Positions 1 through 8,379 of a stretch of DNA of 33,712 bases are shown here, one piece after another (position 1 is the first letter of the stretch; every line of letters starts with the position of its first letter). Both the position numbers and the translations under genes were made by a program. Under the pieces are notes generated by a model. That model was not told the origin of the DNA. It saw only the letters and a program-made list of their open reading frames with translations, and searched no databases. Origin of the DNA: Gammaproteobacteria bacterium (GTDB lineage Bacteria > Pseudomonadota > Gammaproteobacteria > Pseudomonadales > IMCC2047); NCBI GenBank assembly GCA_021773395.1, contig JAJFKB010000023.1, positions 1 through 33,712 on the forward strand, given 5' to 3'.

Positions 1-1
1 A

Positions 2-133
2 CGGGAGCAAATGAAGCAAGATGTAGCGGATTACATCCGTTACTACAACAACGATCGGTTACACAACGCCAATGGCAGTTTGTCACCGATCAACTATGAA
101 CTGTCTCAAAGGAAAGTGTCCGGTTGGACTTGA
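2..133 (+). pseudogene. IS3-type transposase (OrfB), C-terminal end, cut by window edge
   Basis: The frame is open from the window edge to a TGA and gives about 43 residues, including DYIRYYNNDRLH and LSPINYE. This is the usual C-terminal end of IS3-family DDE transposases (rve domain), where YxxYNxxRxH follows the catalytic glutamate and an SPxxYE motif follows that. Only the tail is visible, so intactness cannot be judged. It lies 66 bases before the AraC-type gene, so an insertion sequence ends in this gap. I could not fix the terminal repeat because the other end is outside the window. Confidence 0.75.
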
Positions 134-199
134 CCAGAATAACCATTATACAGCCAAGGCTTCCTACATTTTAGAGGTTTCTATCTGGGGATTTGGGAA

Positions 200-1225
200 A
201 TGACAACTGACTACGATCAGCAATTGCAACCAGAAGAGCCCTCTACTCTCGGTAGTTTTGTGCTCGCTATCGCCCAGACGATAGAAGAATTGGGATTTAA
301 TTCGAAAAGCGTCCTTGCCGCTGCCAACCTTGAAATTGTTGATGATTTCAAGCATTCACGCGTGGCGATAAAGCGGTTAGTGAAAATTTGGCGTATGGGT
401 GTTGATGTTACCTCTAATGATGCGTTGGGTATTGCAGTGGCCCAACGTATGCGCCCTATAACCTTTGATGCTCTAAGCATGTCCTTGTATGCCAGCGAAG
501 ACTTGATATCAGCTCTCCAAAGATTTTCCCGCTACCACGAAATGGTTAGCGATGCGCTTGCAATGAGCATAGAAATCGACAATTCCTCTGTCACTCTGAT
601 CTTAGAGAATTTTTTCCCTCCGCGCGCTGAAGAGGGACTGGACTGCGCAATCGCAACCCCTTTACATTTTTGCAGAGAAATTGCACGGGAAGAAATTATC
701 CCAACAAAGGTCCAATTTATGAGAGGTAAACCAGAAAGAATTGAAGATTTTCAACGCTTTTTCCAATGTCCAATTGAATTTAATGCGAATAGAAATGCGA
801 TTATATTTAACAAAGATGTATTGGTTAGAAAGCTACCCGGAAATAACTCTGTGTCGAATTACCTCGAAGGGCTTGCCGGGAAATATGTTTCGGGCAGAAA
901 GAAGGGCGAATCCTTAAGTCAGGCTTATTCATTTATCATCATAAATTTGTCCTCAGGCAAGGTTTCACAGGAGTCGTTGGCAGAATTTTTTAGTTGTTCC
1001 ACCCGTCAGCTTCAACGCAAACTGAAAGAGGAAAGCACTTCCTTTAGAGAGTTATTGGATAAGATTAGAATGGATCTTTCGGAGGAATACATAAGAGTGA
1101 AAAAATACTCGATAGCAGAAACAGCTTATTTACTTGGATATTCGGATCCAAATACTTTTTCTCGCGCCTTTAAAAATTGGACAGGATTTAGCCCAGGCGA
1201 ATACCGTAAACGACTTGATGGCTAG
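200..1225 (+). CDS. AraC-family transcriptional regulator
   Basis: The 341-residue protein has the two-part layout of the AraC subgroup with an 'arabinose-binding-like' N-terminal domain (PF12625 type, about residues 20-200) and a C-terminal AraC helix-turn-helix pair (about 250-338). The C-terminal half shows the first helix-turn-helix around SQESLAEFFSCSTRQLQRKL and the second around IAETAYLLGYSDPNTFSRAF, ending in the typical WTGFSPGEYRK. Length is normal for the family. Members often control catabolic or stress genes in response to a small ligand; the ligand here cannot be inferred. The ATG at 200 follows a GGGG/GGGA-rich stretch that could serve as ribosome binding site. It is an orphan: an IS3-type remnant lies before it and a broken nitrilase gene converges on it, so its original target operon is not visible. 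Confidence 0.9.
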   Translation: MTTDYDQQLQPEEPSTLGSFVLAIAQTIEELGFNSKSVLAAANLEIVDDFKHSRVAIKRLVKIWRMGVDVTSNDALGIAVAQRMRPITFDALSMSLYASEDLISALQRFSRYHEMVSDALAMSIEIDNSSVTLILENFFPPRAEEGLDCAIATPLHFCREIAREEIIPTKVQFMRGKPERIEDFQRFFQCPIEFNANRNAIIFNKDVLVRKLPGNNSVSNYLEGLAGKYVSGRKKGESLSQAYSFIIINLSSGKVSQESLAEFFSCSTRQLQRKLKEESTSFRELLDKIRMDLSEEYIRVKKYSIAETAYLLGYSDPNTFSRAFKNWTGFSPGEYRKRLDG

Positions 1226-1228
1226 TAG

Positions 1229-1283
1229 GCCCTAATTCAGCTGATTGCCAGCAAACACGGCATGCGCTAACACTTAGTTAGGC
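1229..1283. other. Imperfect long hairpin, attC-like or bidirectional terminator
   Basis: Right after the AraC-family stop codon lies an imperfect inverted repeat. The outer arms are GCCCTAA and TTAGTTAGGC, with inner pairs TCAGC/GCTAA and TGCC/GGCA around a loop near 1250. The plus-strand 3' end carries GTTAGGC (1277-1283), which fits the integron core-site consensus GTTRRRY; the 5' partner is degenerate. It sits between two convergent genes, so a transcription terminator is the simpler reading, although there is no clear T tract. Confidence 0.3.
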
Positions 1284-1301
1284 ATCAGTATGTTTTAGAC
1301 G

Positions 1302-1460
1302 TTATACCCTCCTATGTTGTGCAACCGGCATATTTTTTCGAACTTCATCGAGTTTCACCAAATCAATATCAGCAACAACAATACCCTTACCCTCTTCCTG
1401 TTCTGCAATAACCTGACCCCACGGATCGACAACCATGGAATGACCATAGCTCTCTCTGCC
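1302..1460 (-). pseudogene. Nitrilase-family carbon-nitrogen hydrolase, C-terminal fragment
   Basis: Reading the minus strand from about 1460 to the TAA at 1302-1304 gives about 52 residues containing RESYGHSMVVDPWGQVI and ADIDLVKLDEVRKNMP. This is the C-terminal end of the carbon-nitrogen hydrolase (nitrilase, NIT2-like) superfamily, where the GxSMIVDPWG strand follows the catalytic cysteine region. The catalytic Glu, Lys and Cys would all lie upstream and are missing, because the frame runs into the end of the insertion sequence at 1461. It is a dead remnant left by the insertion or by a later rearrangement; the other part of the gene is not found on the far side of the element. Confidence 0.75.
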
Positions 1461-1476
1461 TGTGCCGTGTGAATTC
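1461..1476 (+). repeat. Left terminal inverted repeat of the IS
   Basis: TGTGCCGTGTGAATTC, inverted match to 2607-2622 with one mismatch. The nitrilase-type reading frame is recognisable up to the base before it. Confidence 0.7.
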
Positions 1477-1515
1477 TAATCTTGAAAGAAAAACGGAGGG
1501 TGGCATACTGGCCAC

Positions 1516-2601
1516 ATGAGAATTTTATCCCTCTTTGCTTATCATTTTGTCGCTTGCTTTATCAAATCACTGCACCCTGGAGGCATAAAGTCAATTGCCG
1601 CTGAAAACTTGATCCTTCGACAGCAACTCCTCGTTATCAATCGCTCTCGTCAGCGATCACCTCCGCTCACTCAAACCGACCGCACACTTTTTGCAATGCT
1701 GGCCCAGGTCATATCCAAACGCCGACTCGGAAAATTGGCCATCATTATTAAACCCGCCACCGTTCTGAATTTCCACAAAGCGTTGGTTAATCGCAAATAT
1801 CGACTACTCTACTCGGCAAAGAGCCGAGGCAAGCCTGGCCCCAAAGGGCCCAATCCGGAATTAATCAATTTGGTGTTAGACCTAAAGTACCGGAACCCGC
1901 GCATGGGTTATGACCGGATAGCCATGCAAATCTATCAAGCGTTTGGCATTCAGGTAGACAAACATGTGGTACGGCGCATTCTAATCAAGCACTACAAACC
2001 CAGATATCCTGGCGGCCCATCATGGCTTACGTTTCTCAGCCAAACCAAAGATAGCTTATGGAGTATTGACCTATTTCGTTGCGAATCGATACACCTCAAA
2101 TCTCACTGGGTTATGTTGGCTATTGATATCCATACAAGACGTATTATAGGGTTTGCGATTCATGCAGGAGACGTGGACGGAATTGCAGCCTGCCGACTGT
2201 TTAACCAAATACAAACCGGACGATCACCACCAAGGTGGATCAGTACTGATCATGACCCACTGTTCGCCCATCAACGATGGCATGCAAACTTACGCATACT
2301 GGGCATCGAAGAAATCAAAAGCATTCCCTACACACCGCTCTCACACCCATTTGTTGAGCGCGCAATAGGCACATTACGTAGAGAGTTTCTTGACCATGTT
2401 CTCTTTTGGAATGACGCGGATTTATCGCGGAAGCTCGTCCAGTATGTTAACTACTATAATGGAATTCGTGGCCATACTTCCTTAAATGGTGCAACACCAA
2501 AGCAAAAAGCGAATAGAACTCACTGTCCAAAGCACCCGATCAGAAATTATGGCTGGAAAAAACACTGTAGCGGATTATTCAATACACCTATCGCCTGCTA
2601 A
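1516..2601 (+). CDS. DDE transposase with integrase core (rve) domain
   Basis: This 361-residue protein is a DDE recombinase that cuts and joins the ends of its own element. The integrase core shows the catalytic triad Asp185 (in SIDLFRCE), Asp245 (in STDHDPLF) and Glu281 (in HPFVERAIGT). The 35 residues between the second Asp and the Glu are typical of the IS3/IS481/retroviral integrase group. An N-terminal part with LRQQL and a PGPKGP linker precedes the core. These sequences belong to a widespread group usually annotated only as 'integrase core domain-containing protein'; I cannot assign an IS family name with certainty. The frame is intact, so the enzyme may be active. The stop codon lies about 20 bases inside the right end. 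Confidence 0.9.
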   Translation: MRILSLFAYHFVACFIKSLHPGGIKSIAAENLILRQQLLVINRSRQRSPPLTQTDRTLFAMLAQVISKRRLGKLAIIIKPATVLNFHKALVNRKYRLLYSAKSRGKPGPKGPNPELINLVLDLKYRNPRMGYDRIAMQIYQAFGIQVDKHVVRRILIKHYKPRYPGGPSWLTFLSQTKDSLWSIDLFRCESIHLKSHWVMLAIDIHTRRIIGFAIHAGDVDGIAACRLFNQIQTGRSPPRWISTDHDPLFAHQRWHANLRILGIEEIKSIPYTPLSHPFVERAIGTLRREFLDHVLFWNDADLSRKLVQYVNYYNGIRGHTSLNGATPKQKANRTHCPKHPIRNYGWKKHCSGLFNTPIAC

Positions 2602-2606
2602 TTTAG

Positions 2607-2622
2607 GAATTCGCACGGCACA
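2607..2622 (-). repeat. Right terminal inverted repeat of the IS
   Basis: Complement of TGTGCCGTGCGAATTC, matching 1461-1476 in inverted orientation with one mismatch. It lies immediately before the recombinase remnant. Confidence 0.7.
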
Positions 2623-2908
2623 GGTTGCAGCGGCTAAGAAATTCAATAGCAAGGCACCCTCGCCCGTTACCGGCGCTTACTTGTTGCACGATAAAAAGGG
2701 GCTGCAATACAAAAAGAACGCGCTTGATACAGCGTGGCGACGTGTAATGGATGAAGCACTTGATTCTGGGCTTGAGCAGGGGTTCACTTTCCATGACCTC
2801 AAGGCCAAAGGCATTTCGGATCATCAGCATAAGCACGGCGGGCACAGATCCGGCAAAATGAAACGGGTTTATGATAGGTTGCCTGATTTGGTGAAAGCAA
2901 CAAAATAG
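2623..2908 (+). pseudogene. Tyrosine recombinase (phage-type integrase), C-terminal fragment
   Basis: From the IS end to the TAG at 2906-2908 the frame reads about 94 residues of the C-terminal catalytic half of a tyrosine recombinase. It includes LDTAWRRVMDEAL, FTFHDLKAKGISD and KMKRVYDRLP. In intact enzymes HDLR provides His and Arg of the active site and the tyrosine lies in the xYxR region. Here the HxxR arginine is a lysine (HDLK), the segment between the two boxes is short, and the first active-site arginine is absent, having been lost with the N-terminal part. It is therefore inactive. It ends 75 bases before the tRNA-Arg 3' end and reads toward it, as integrases of tRNA-borne islands often do. 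Confidence 0.75.
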
Positions 2909-2971
2909 GCAATAGTTTTGGGAAAAGTTTTGGGAAAGAGGGTAAAAAGGACTCAGGCAAAAACCGTAAGT

Positions 2972-2989
2972 CCTTGATTTAATTGGCGC
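2972..2989 (-). repeat. Att-like core at the tRNA-Arg(ACG) 3' end, first inverted copy
   Basis: On the minus strand this reads GCGCCAATTAAATCAAGG. It covers the last tRNA bases including CCA plus 13 bases of 3' flank, and is identical to 33563-33580 on the plus strand. With the T arm included, 35 of 40 bases agree. Its position at a tRNA 3' end beside a recombinase remnant fits an attachment core. Confidence 0.5.
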
Positions 2990-3060
2990 ACTCGGGAGGA
3001 TTCGAACCTCCGACCGCTCGGTTCGTAGCCGAGTACTCTATCCAGCTGAGCTACGAGTGC
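2984..3060 (-). tRNA. tRNA-Arg (anticodon ACG)
   Basis: The 77-nt minus-strand sequence begins GCACTCGTAGCTCAGCTGG and ends CGAGTGCGCCA. Acceptor arms GCACTCG/CGAGTGC pair fully, the anticodon stem CTCGG/CCGAG encloses CTACGAA, and the T arm is GGAGGTTCGAATCCTCC. CCA is encoded. The A at the wobble position is normally converted to inosine, so it reads CGU, CGC and CGA. It is 25 bases downstream of tRNA-Ser and probably co-transcribed with it. Confidence 0.97.
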
Positions 3061-3085
3061 ATTTAAATTGTATTTGGCGTTGTCG

Positions 3086-3176
3086 TGGCGGAGAGGGAGG
3101 GATTCGAACCCTCGATGAGCTATTAACCCATACACCCTTAGCAGGGGCGCGCCTTCAGCCACTCGGCCACCTCTCC
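3086..3176 (-). tRNA. tRNA-Ser (anticodon GCT)
   Basis: The 91-nt minus-strand class II tRNA begins GGAGAGGTGGCCGAGTGG and ends CTCTCCGCCA. The anticodon loop CTGCTAA is closed by CCC/GGG pairs, the long variable arm is present, and the T loop is TTCGAAT. It reads AGU and AGC codons. It lies 61 bases after csrA, the usual gammaproteobacterial order csrA, tRNA-Ser, tRNA-Arg. Confidence 0.97.
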
Positions 3177-3237
3177 ACTTGAGGGCCGAGATCATACCAT
3201 GTTCAGGAAAAATTCAAAGAGATAAAATAAGAAAATT

Positions 3238-3435
3238 TTACTCAGGATCACCTTCTCCACCAGCGGCCTTCTGCTCGTTGTGGATTCGGTCATAAATTTC
3301 TTCCCGATGCACCGATACATGCTTCGGCGCATCGACACCAATGCGAACTTGATTCCCTTTGACTCCTAATACGGTAACATTAACATCGTCACCAATCTTA
3401 AGAGTTTCTCCTACACGTCGCGTCAATATTAACAT
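3238..3435 (-). CDS. csrA: Carbon storage regulator CsrA (RsmA)
   Basis: This 65-residue protein is a dimeric RNA-binding regulator. It binds GGA motifs in mRNA leaders and alters translation or stability, affecting carbon storage, biofilm formation and motility. The sequence starts [18 protein letters not shown] and carries [21 protein letters not shown], including the conserved Arg in VHREE that contacts RNA. Length is typical. The ATG at 3435 is preceded by GGGGAG, a strong binding site. It lies downstream of lysC on the same strand with a 110-bp gap that probably holds its own promoter, and it is followed by the tRNA pair. Its closeness to a large flagellar cluster is notable because CsrA often controls flagellar genes, but no direct target is shown here. 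Confidence 0.97.
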   Translation of the reverse strand: MLILTRRVGETLKIGDDVNVTVLGVKGNQVRIGVDAPKHVSVHREEIYDRIHNEQKAAGGEGDPE

Positions 3436-3545
3436 TAAAAATAACTCCCCGGTTTACGGCACGTTCCATACCAATTACTTCGTAATAATACTCAAGGTAT
3501 TAATCAATAGAGTTGCAATTAAAACCGCTACTCTTTCATTATGGG

Positions 3546-4778
3546 CTATCTTTCAGATTCTTCCGCCTCCAGGCCAAAAGAATCGTGCAGCGCCCTGACT
3601 GCAAGCTCCAGATACTTTTCATCAATGACCACAGATATCTTGATTTCCGAGGTGGAAATCATCTGCACATTGATCGATTCCTTTGCAAGTGTTTTGAACA
3701 TTTTGCTGGCCACACCGGCATGCGAGCGCATTCCTACACCCACGATTGAAACTTTTGCAATACTATCATCACCGACAACTTCTCTGACGCCAAGTTCCAA
3801 TAATTCTTTCTCTAGAATCGCTTTGGCTCTTTGATAATCATTGCGATGCACAGTAAAAGTAAAGTCTGTGGTGTTGTCTCTAGCCGTATTTTGAATGATC
3901 ATATCGACTTCTATATTGGCATCGCTGATCGGGCCAATTATTTGTGAGGCAACTCCGGGAACATCTGAAACACCTAGCGCGGTCAGTTTTGCTTCGTCCC
4001 GATTAAATGCAATTCCAGAAACAACGGGTTGTTCCATTTGATCAACTTCCTCTAGGGTTATCAGCGTTCCTGGCCCATCCTCAAAACTGGACAGTACTCG
4101 CAATGGAACACTGTATTTACCGGCAAACTCAACTGCTCTAATCTGCAAAACCTTCGATCCAAGGCTGGCCATCTCCAGCATCTCCTCAAAGGTTATGCAA
4201 TCCAGTCGACGAGCTTTATCCTCTACTCTGGGATCCGTTGTGTATACACCGTCTACATCAGTATATATTTGACACTCATCCGCCTTTAGCGCTGCTGCTA
4301 GCGCAACTGCCGAGGTATCAGACCCTCCGCGCCCAAGCGTCGTAATATTTCCACCTTCATCAACGCCCTGAAAACCGGCCACTACGATAACCTTGCCTTC
4401 AGCCAGGTCTTTGCGAATATTGTGTTCGTCAATCGACAGTATACGCGCTTTGGCGTACACGCTGTCGGTTAAAATCTTAACCTGTCCACCGGTATAGGAA
4501 CGTGCTGAACAGCCGCGTTTGTTTAACGCCATGCTCAGCAGCGCAATTGTTACCTGTTCACCAGTCGACACCAACACATCCAACTCACGTGCAGAAGGCG
4601 TCGCATCAATAGAATTAGCAAGCTCGATTAGACGATTGGTTTCGCCACTCATCGCTGAAACAACGACGACAATATCGTGCCCTTGCTGCCGAAAACTTAT
4701 CACTTTTTCAGCAACCGCTTCTATCTTTTCGACCGTCCCGACGGACGTGCCACCAAATTTTTGTACGTAAAGTGCCAT
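3546..4778 (-). CDS. lysC: Aspartate kinase LysC
   Basis: This 410-residue cytoplasmic kinase phosphorylates L-aspartate with ATP, the first step to lysine, threonine, methionine and diaminopimelate. The N-terminal amino acid kinase domain (1 to about 245) opens with KFGGTSVG and has TLGRGGSDTSAVALAAAL for nucleotide and substrate binding. Two ACT domains follow (about 265-335 and 345-405; SIVGVGMRSHAGVASKMF) and normally give lysine/threonine feedback. Length and layout match the monofunctional LysC of Pseudomonas-type gammaproteobacteria; in some relatives an internal start also makes a separate regulatory subunit. The ATG at 4778 begins MALYVQKFGGTSV, the classical N-terminus. It lies between alaS and csrA on one strand, a conserved order. 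Confidence 0.97.
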   Translation of the reverse strand: MALYVQKFGGTSVGTVEKIEAVAEKVISFRQQGHDIVVVVSAMSGETNRLIELANSIDATPSARELDVLVSTGEQVTIALLSMALNKRGCSARSYTGGQVKILTDSVYAKARILSIDEHNIRKDLAEGKVIVVAGFQGVDEGGNITTLGRGGSDTSAVALAAALKADECQIYTDVDGVYTTDPRVEDKARRLDCITFEEMLEMASLGSKVLQIRAVEFAGKYSVPLRVLSSFEDGPGTLITLEEVDQMEQPVVSGIAFNRDEAKLTALGVSDVPGVASQIIGPISDANIEVDMIIQNTARDNTTDFTFTVHRNDYQRAKAILEKELLELGVREVVGDDSIAKVSIVGVGMRSHAGVASKMFKTLAKESINVQMISTSEIKISVVIDEKYLELAVRALHDSFGLEAEESER

Positions 4779-4929
4779 TTAAGTTGTATTTTACAGCTAA
4801 TTTGAAGGGCTGCATTTAACAACAAATACAACCCGATTTGAATAAAAAAATAATAATTTCACTATATTATTTATTCGCGACTGGAATTCATACTAAATCT
4901 GCAAGATTTTATAGAAATACGCCGAAAAA

Positions 4930-4947
4930 CATGCATTAAAATGCATG
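4930..4947 (-). terminator. Possible intrinsic terminator of alaS
   Basis: Perfect 8-bp dyad CATGCATT-2 nt-AATGCATG. Read on the minus strand it is followed by TTTTT, and it starts 60 bases after the alaS stop codon. The stem is A+T rich, so it may be weak; a regulator-binding palindrome before lysC is the alternative. Confidence 0.45.
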
Positions 4948-5006
4948 CTCAACCTAAAGTCTATTAGCGATTTGTCTGCTTTTGTTTCTTTTGAAAAAAG
5001 GCTCTG

Positions 5007-7604
5007 TTACAACTTTGCCTCTACCCAGGGTACTACTTCATCTAATGCAGCAGGCAAAGCAGCAGGATTATTTCCTCCAGCCTGGGCCATATCGGGTCGA
5101 CCACCACCTTTACCTCCCACTTTCTGCGCAACCAGATTGACCAACTCTCCTGCCTTGACACGATCGGTAGCATCTTTTGTTACACCGGCGACCAAACTGA
5201 TTTTTTCACCATTAACGGCGGCCAACACAATAACGGCCGAACCCAATTTGGACTTCAGCTGATCCATTGTTGCCAACAATGACTTTCCATCCACACCGTC
5301 AAAAGCATGGGCCAGCACATTAACGCCATTCACATTTTTGGCCTGCTCGACCAGATCTGCTCCTGCGCTGCCCGCCAATTTTGCCTTTAGTTCAGTAATT
5401 TCTTTCTCCAGCTGCTTATTTTTTGCGACCAGCTGGCTAACTTTATCTACAACTACATCACGCGAACCCTTAACCAGGTCCGCAACAGTCAACAATACCT
5501 GCTCCGTCTCATTTTGATAGGCGATCGCGCGCTGGCCGGTCACCGCCTCAATACGACGAACTCCGGCGGCCACACCACCTTCTGAAGTAATCTTCAGCAA
5601 GCCAATATCGCCGGTACGTTTTACATGCGTTCCCCCGCATAGCTCCACGGAAAAGCCATCTCCCATCGAGAGCACTCGAACCTGCTCTCCGTATTTTTCA
5701 CCAAACAGGGCCAACACACCTTTTTCCATGGCATCATCGAGAGCCATTACGTCAGTATCCACTGACGTGTTATTCTGTATCTGCTGGTTCACCAGCTTCT
5801 CGACTTGCTGTAATTGTTCACCCGTGACCGCTTCAAAATGAGAGATATCAAAGCGTAGCCGATCGGCATCGACCAATGAGCCCTTCTGTTTAACATGATC
5901 GCCCAGCACTGCTCGTAAAGCCGCGTGAAGCAGGTGGGTGGCGGAGTGATTCAAAGCTATCGCTTTGCGATTTTCGGCATTCAGTTCAGTCTTGACTGAC
6001 TGTTTTACAGATAACTCGCCTTCTATCAATTCACCTTTATGCAGAAAAACCCTACCCTGCTTTGTCGTATCGTCGACTCTGAATGCACCCGTCTCACTGC
6101 AAAGATATCCAGTATCCCCCACCTGGCCACCGGATTCAGCATAGAAAGGTGTCTGGTCCAGGACAACCAAGCCCTTGTCTCCTTTTCTTAGCTCAGTAAC
6201 TTCTTCGCCGGCCAGTAGCAGCGTCGCCACCTGTCCGCGATCAGTCAGCTTCTCATAACCGGAAAACTCGGTTTCCCCCTCCAGTTCAACATCCTTTCTT
6301 AAATCCACTTCAAACTGACTGGAAGCTCTTGCTCTTTCTTTCTGCCCGGACATCTCCTTTTCATACCCAGTCATATCGACACTCAACCCTCTTTCACGAG
6401 CAATATCAGCGGTCAAGTCAACCGGAAAACCATAGGTGTCGTAAAGCTTAAACAGCGTTTCTCCTGGAATCTCCTGCCCTTCAATCGCTTCCAGGTCCTG
6501 TTCCAGAATTCGCAAACCCTGCTCAAGAGTTTTTGCAAACTGCTCCTCTTCCTGCAACAACACCTTCTCTACCTGCTGCTGTGCGTGAACCAATTCAGGG
6601 TAGGCCTCCCCCATTTCCGACGTGAGCGGCTTAACAAGCTTATGAAAGAAAGATTCCTGAATACCCAATTTATTACCATGGCGAATCGCACGACGAATAA
6701 TGCGGCGTAGCACATAGCCTCGCCCTTCGTTGGAAGGAACTACACCGTCTGAAATAAGAAAGCCACAAGATCGAATATGATCCGCGATCACTCTCAAAGA
6801 GGTATTTTGCAGATCATTAACTCCAGCAATTCCAGCAATGGCAGTCAGCAGGCTTTGAAACAGATCGATTTCGTAGTTGTTATGTACGCCCTGCATGACA
6901 GCTGCAATACGTTCCAATCCCATACCGGTATCTACCGAGGGTTTGGGTAACGGTGTCATAGTGCCATCGGCGGCCCGATCATATTGCATAAAGACCAGGT
7001 TCCAGATTTCGATATAACGATCCCCATCTTCATCCGGACTTCCGGGCGGCCCTCCGGCCACGTCGGAACCGTGGTCGTAAAAAATCTCCGAACAGGGCCC
7101 GCAGGGGCCTGTATCACCCATCGACCAAAAATTGTCCTTTTCACCCAACCGAGAAAAACGTTCTGCAGAAACACCCAGCTCTTTGAGCCAAATAGCCGCG
7201 GCTTCGTCATCATCGTTATACACTGTCACCCACAGCTTTTCTTCCGGCAGCTTTAATTCTTTAGTGAGGAAATCCCAGGCAAACTGTATGGCCTCTTTTT
7301 TGAAATAATCGCCAAAACTAAAATTCCCCAGCATTTCGAAAAAAGTATGATGACGCGCGGTATAACCAACATTCTCCAGGTCATTGTGCTTGCCGCCGGC
7401 ACGCACACAACGTTGAGAGCTGGCCGCTCGCACATAGCCACGTTTGTCTTTACCTAAAAAGAGATCCTTAAATTGCACCATACCTGCATTTGTGAACAAC
7501 AGTGTCGGATCATTGGCCGGCACCAACGGGCTGCTGGCTACCACCTCATGCTGTTGCTCTTTAAAGTAATCTAGAAATACTTTTCTCAATACTGCAGTTT
7601 TCAT
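5007..7604 (-). CDS. alaS: Alanyl-tRNA synthetase AlaS
   Basis: This cytoplasmic enzyme charges tRNA-Ala and clears mischarged Ser and Gly. The class II catalytic domain lies at the N-terminus (motif 2 region [20 protein letters not shown]), followed by the tRNA-recognition helices. The editing domain has the zinc motifs HSATHLLH and CGGTH (in [15 protein letters not shown]), and the C-terminal DHHA1/C-Ala domain ends with [16 protein letters not shown] place the start at the ATG at 7604 ([14 protein letters not shown], 865 residues), the family's usual N-terminus. Five codons upstream an in-frame TTG at 7619 exists but has no better ribosome site. Length is normal. The gene precedes lysC with a 228-bp gap holding the candidate terminator and a lysC promoter region. 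Confidence 0.97.
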   Translation of the reverse strand: MKTAVLRKVFLDYFKEQQHEVVASSPLVPANDPTLLFTNAGMVQFKDLFLGKDKRGYVRAASSQRCVRAGGKHNDLENVGYTARHHTFFEMLGNFSFGDYFKKEAIQFAWDFLTKELKLPEEKLWVTVYNDDDEAAAIWLKELGVSAERFSRLGEKDNFWSMGDTGPCGPCSEIFYDHGSDVAGGPPGSPDEDGDRYIEIWNLVFMQYDRAADGTMTPLPKPSVDTGMGLERIAAVMQGVHNNYEIDLFQSLLTAIAGIAGVNDLQNTSLRVIADHIRSCGFLISDGVVPSNEGRGYVLRRIIRRAIRHGNKLGIQESFFHKLVKPLTSEMGEAYPELVHAQQQVEKVLLQEEEQFAKTLEQGLRILEQDLEAIEGQEIPGETLFKLYDTYGFPVDLTADIARERGLSVDMTGYEKEMSGQKERARASSQFEVDLRKDVELEGETEFSGYEKLTDRGQVATLLLAGEEVTELRKGDKGLVVLDQTPFYAESGGQVGDTGYLCSETGAFRVDDTTKQGRVFLHKGELIEGELSVKQSVKTELNAENRKAIALNHSATHLLHAALRAVLGDHVKQKGSLVDADRLRFDISHFEAVTGEQLQQVEKLVNQQIQNNTSVDTDVMALDDAMEKGVLALFGEKYGEQVRVLSMGDGFSVELCGGTHVKRTGDIGLLKITSEGGVAAGVRRIEAVTGQRAIAYQNETEQVLLTVADLVKGSRDVVVDKVSQLVAKNKQLEKEITELKAKLAGSAGADLVEQAKNVNGVNVLAHAFDGVDGKSLLATMDQLKSKLGSAVIVLAAVNGEKISLVAGVTKDATDRVKAGELVNLVAQKVGGKGGGRPDMAQAGGNNPAALPAALDEVVPWVEAKL

Positions 7605-7702
7605 GACAAATAGATTCAACCGTAATTAATTGGGCGACTGTATTATTTTCAGGGGCGTCAGTATATCCGCATACCCTGATTTTTCAGCAAAAAATTTTAA
7701 TT

Positions 7703-8359
7703 TCAAACCTTTTCCTGGCTTTTTTGGTGCATCTTCACCCATCTAAAGGTGATATTGATCCGTTTACCAACCTGTTTTTTTGTTTTGGGCAATTGATGCC
7801 GCCAGTGGTGCTGGAACTCTCCCTGCATAACCAGCAGGTCACCGTGCAGCAAATCGACATGGAATTTACGCTGACTGTCAGACCTGTGTTGTAACTGAAA
7901 ACGACGTGTTGCTCCAAGACTAACTGAAGCGATAACCGGGTTGCGGCCCAACTCAGACTCATCATCGCTGTGCCAGCCCACGCTATCGTTTCCGTTGCGA
8001 TAGCAATTTACCAACGCCGAGTTAAAATGCATCTCGCAAACCTGTTCTACCCGCTGCTTTACCTGATTGAGCGAGTCCGTCCAGGTCAGCGGCTGCATTA
8101 ATAATCCACTATAACGATAACTGGCACCCGGATCACCATACCATGCCTGTAACCGGGGTATTTTCACCCTGTTTCCAGCGATTAATATCTCGGGTTGCTT
8201 CCAGGGTGTTTGGTGGCACAACTGGTCAAAAAACAGATCAGGCTTCCCCGCTGCCCATACGGACCTGAATAGCTTGAGTTCTCCGCTATCGGATATCAGC
8301 GTTTCACACGTTTTATACACGCAATAAAAGTCTCTGAGTGACCACCATGCACCTATCAT
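7703..8359 (-). CDS. AlkB-family 2-oxoglutarate/Fe(II) dioxygenase
   Basis: The product probably repairs alkylated bases in DNA or RNA by oxidative demethylation, using Fe(II) and 2-oxoglutarate. Starting at the ATG at 8359 (MIGAWWSLRDFY) it has 218 residues, close to AlkB homologues of the short ALKBH2/3-like group. Iron ligands are visible as His130-x-Asp132 (GWHSDDE) and His188 (WRHQLPK). The 2-oxoglutarate-binding RxNxTFR is RINITFR (200-206). NCYRNGNDSVGWHSDD is the typical approach to the active site. The open frame extends upstream to 8509, but that part overlaps the sigma-28 promoter of the divergent flagellin gene and resembles nothing, so I reject it. The gene follows on the strand of alaS but is 98 bases away and is not functionally linked to it. 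Confidence 0.88.
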   Translation of the reverse strand: MIGAWWSLRDFYCVYKTCETLISDSGELKLFRSVWAAGKPDLFFDQLCHQTPWKQPEILIAGNRVKIPRLQAWYGDPGASYRYSGLLMQPLTWTDSLNQVKQRVEQVCEMHFNSALVNCYRNGNDSVGWHSDDESELGRNPVIASVSLGATRRFQLQHRSDSQRKFHVDLLHGDLLVMQGEFQHHWRHQLPKTKKQVGKRINITFRWVKMHQKSQEKV

Positions 8360-8379
8360 TTCATAATCTAAATTATTAT

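Larger units (their letters stand above)
1461..2622. mobile_element. Complete insertion sequence with DD35E transposase
   Basis: The boundaries come from inverted ends: TGTGCCGTGTGAATTC at 1461-1476 and the complement of TGTGCCGTGCGAATTC at 2607-2622 (15 of 16 identical). The two flanking bases (CC/GG) also match, so the ends may be two bases longer. The element starts with TG and ends with CA, is about 1.16 kb long, and holds one transposase gene. No convincing target-site duplication is seen: the left flank is nitrilase sequence and the right flank is recombinase sequence. This suggests deletion or recombination after insertion. Confidence 0.75.

Noticed and set aside
2486-2620. Start of a 140-residue open frame inside the transposase gene
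   Set aside because: This part overlaps the transposase in another frame and the IS end. Only the part after 2622 resembles a recombinase.
4779-5006. Lysine riboswitch before lysC
   Set aside because: Such elements occur before lysC in some gammaproteobacteria. I see no paired helices of that fold in this A+T-rich gap, only one short dyad better read as the alaS terminator.
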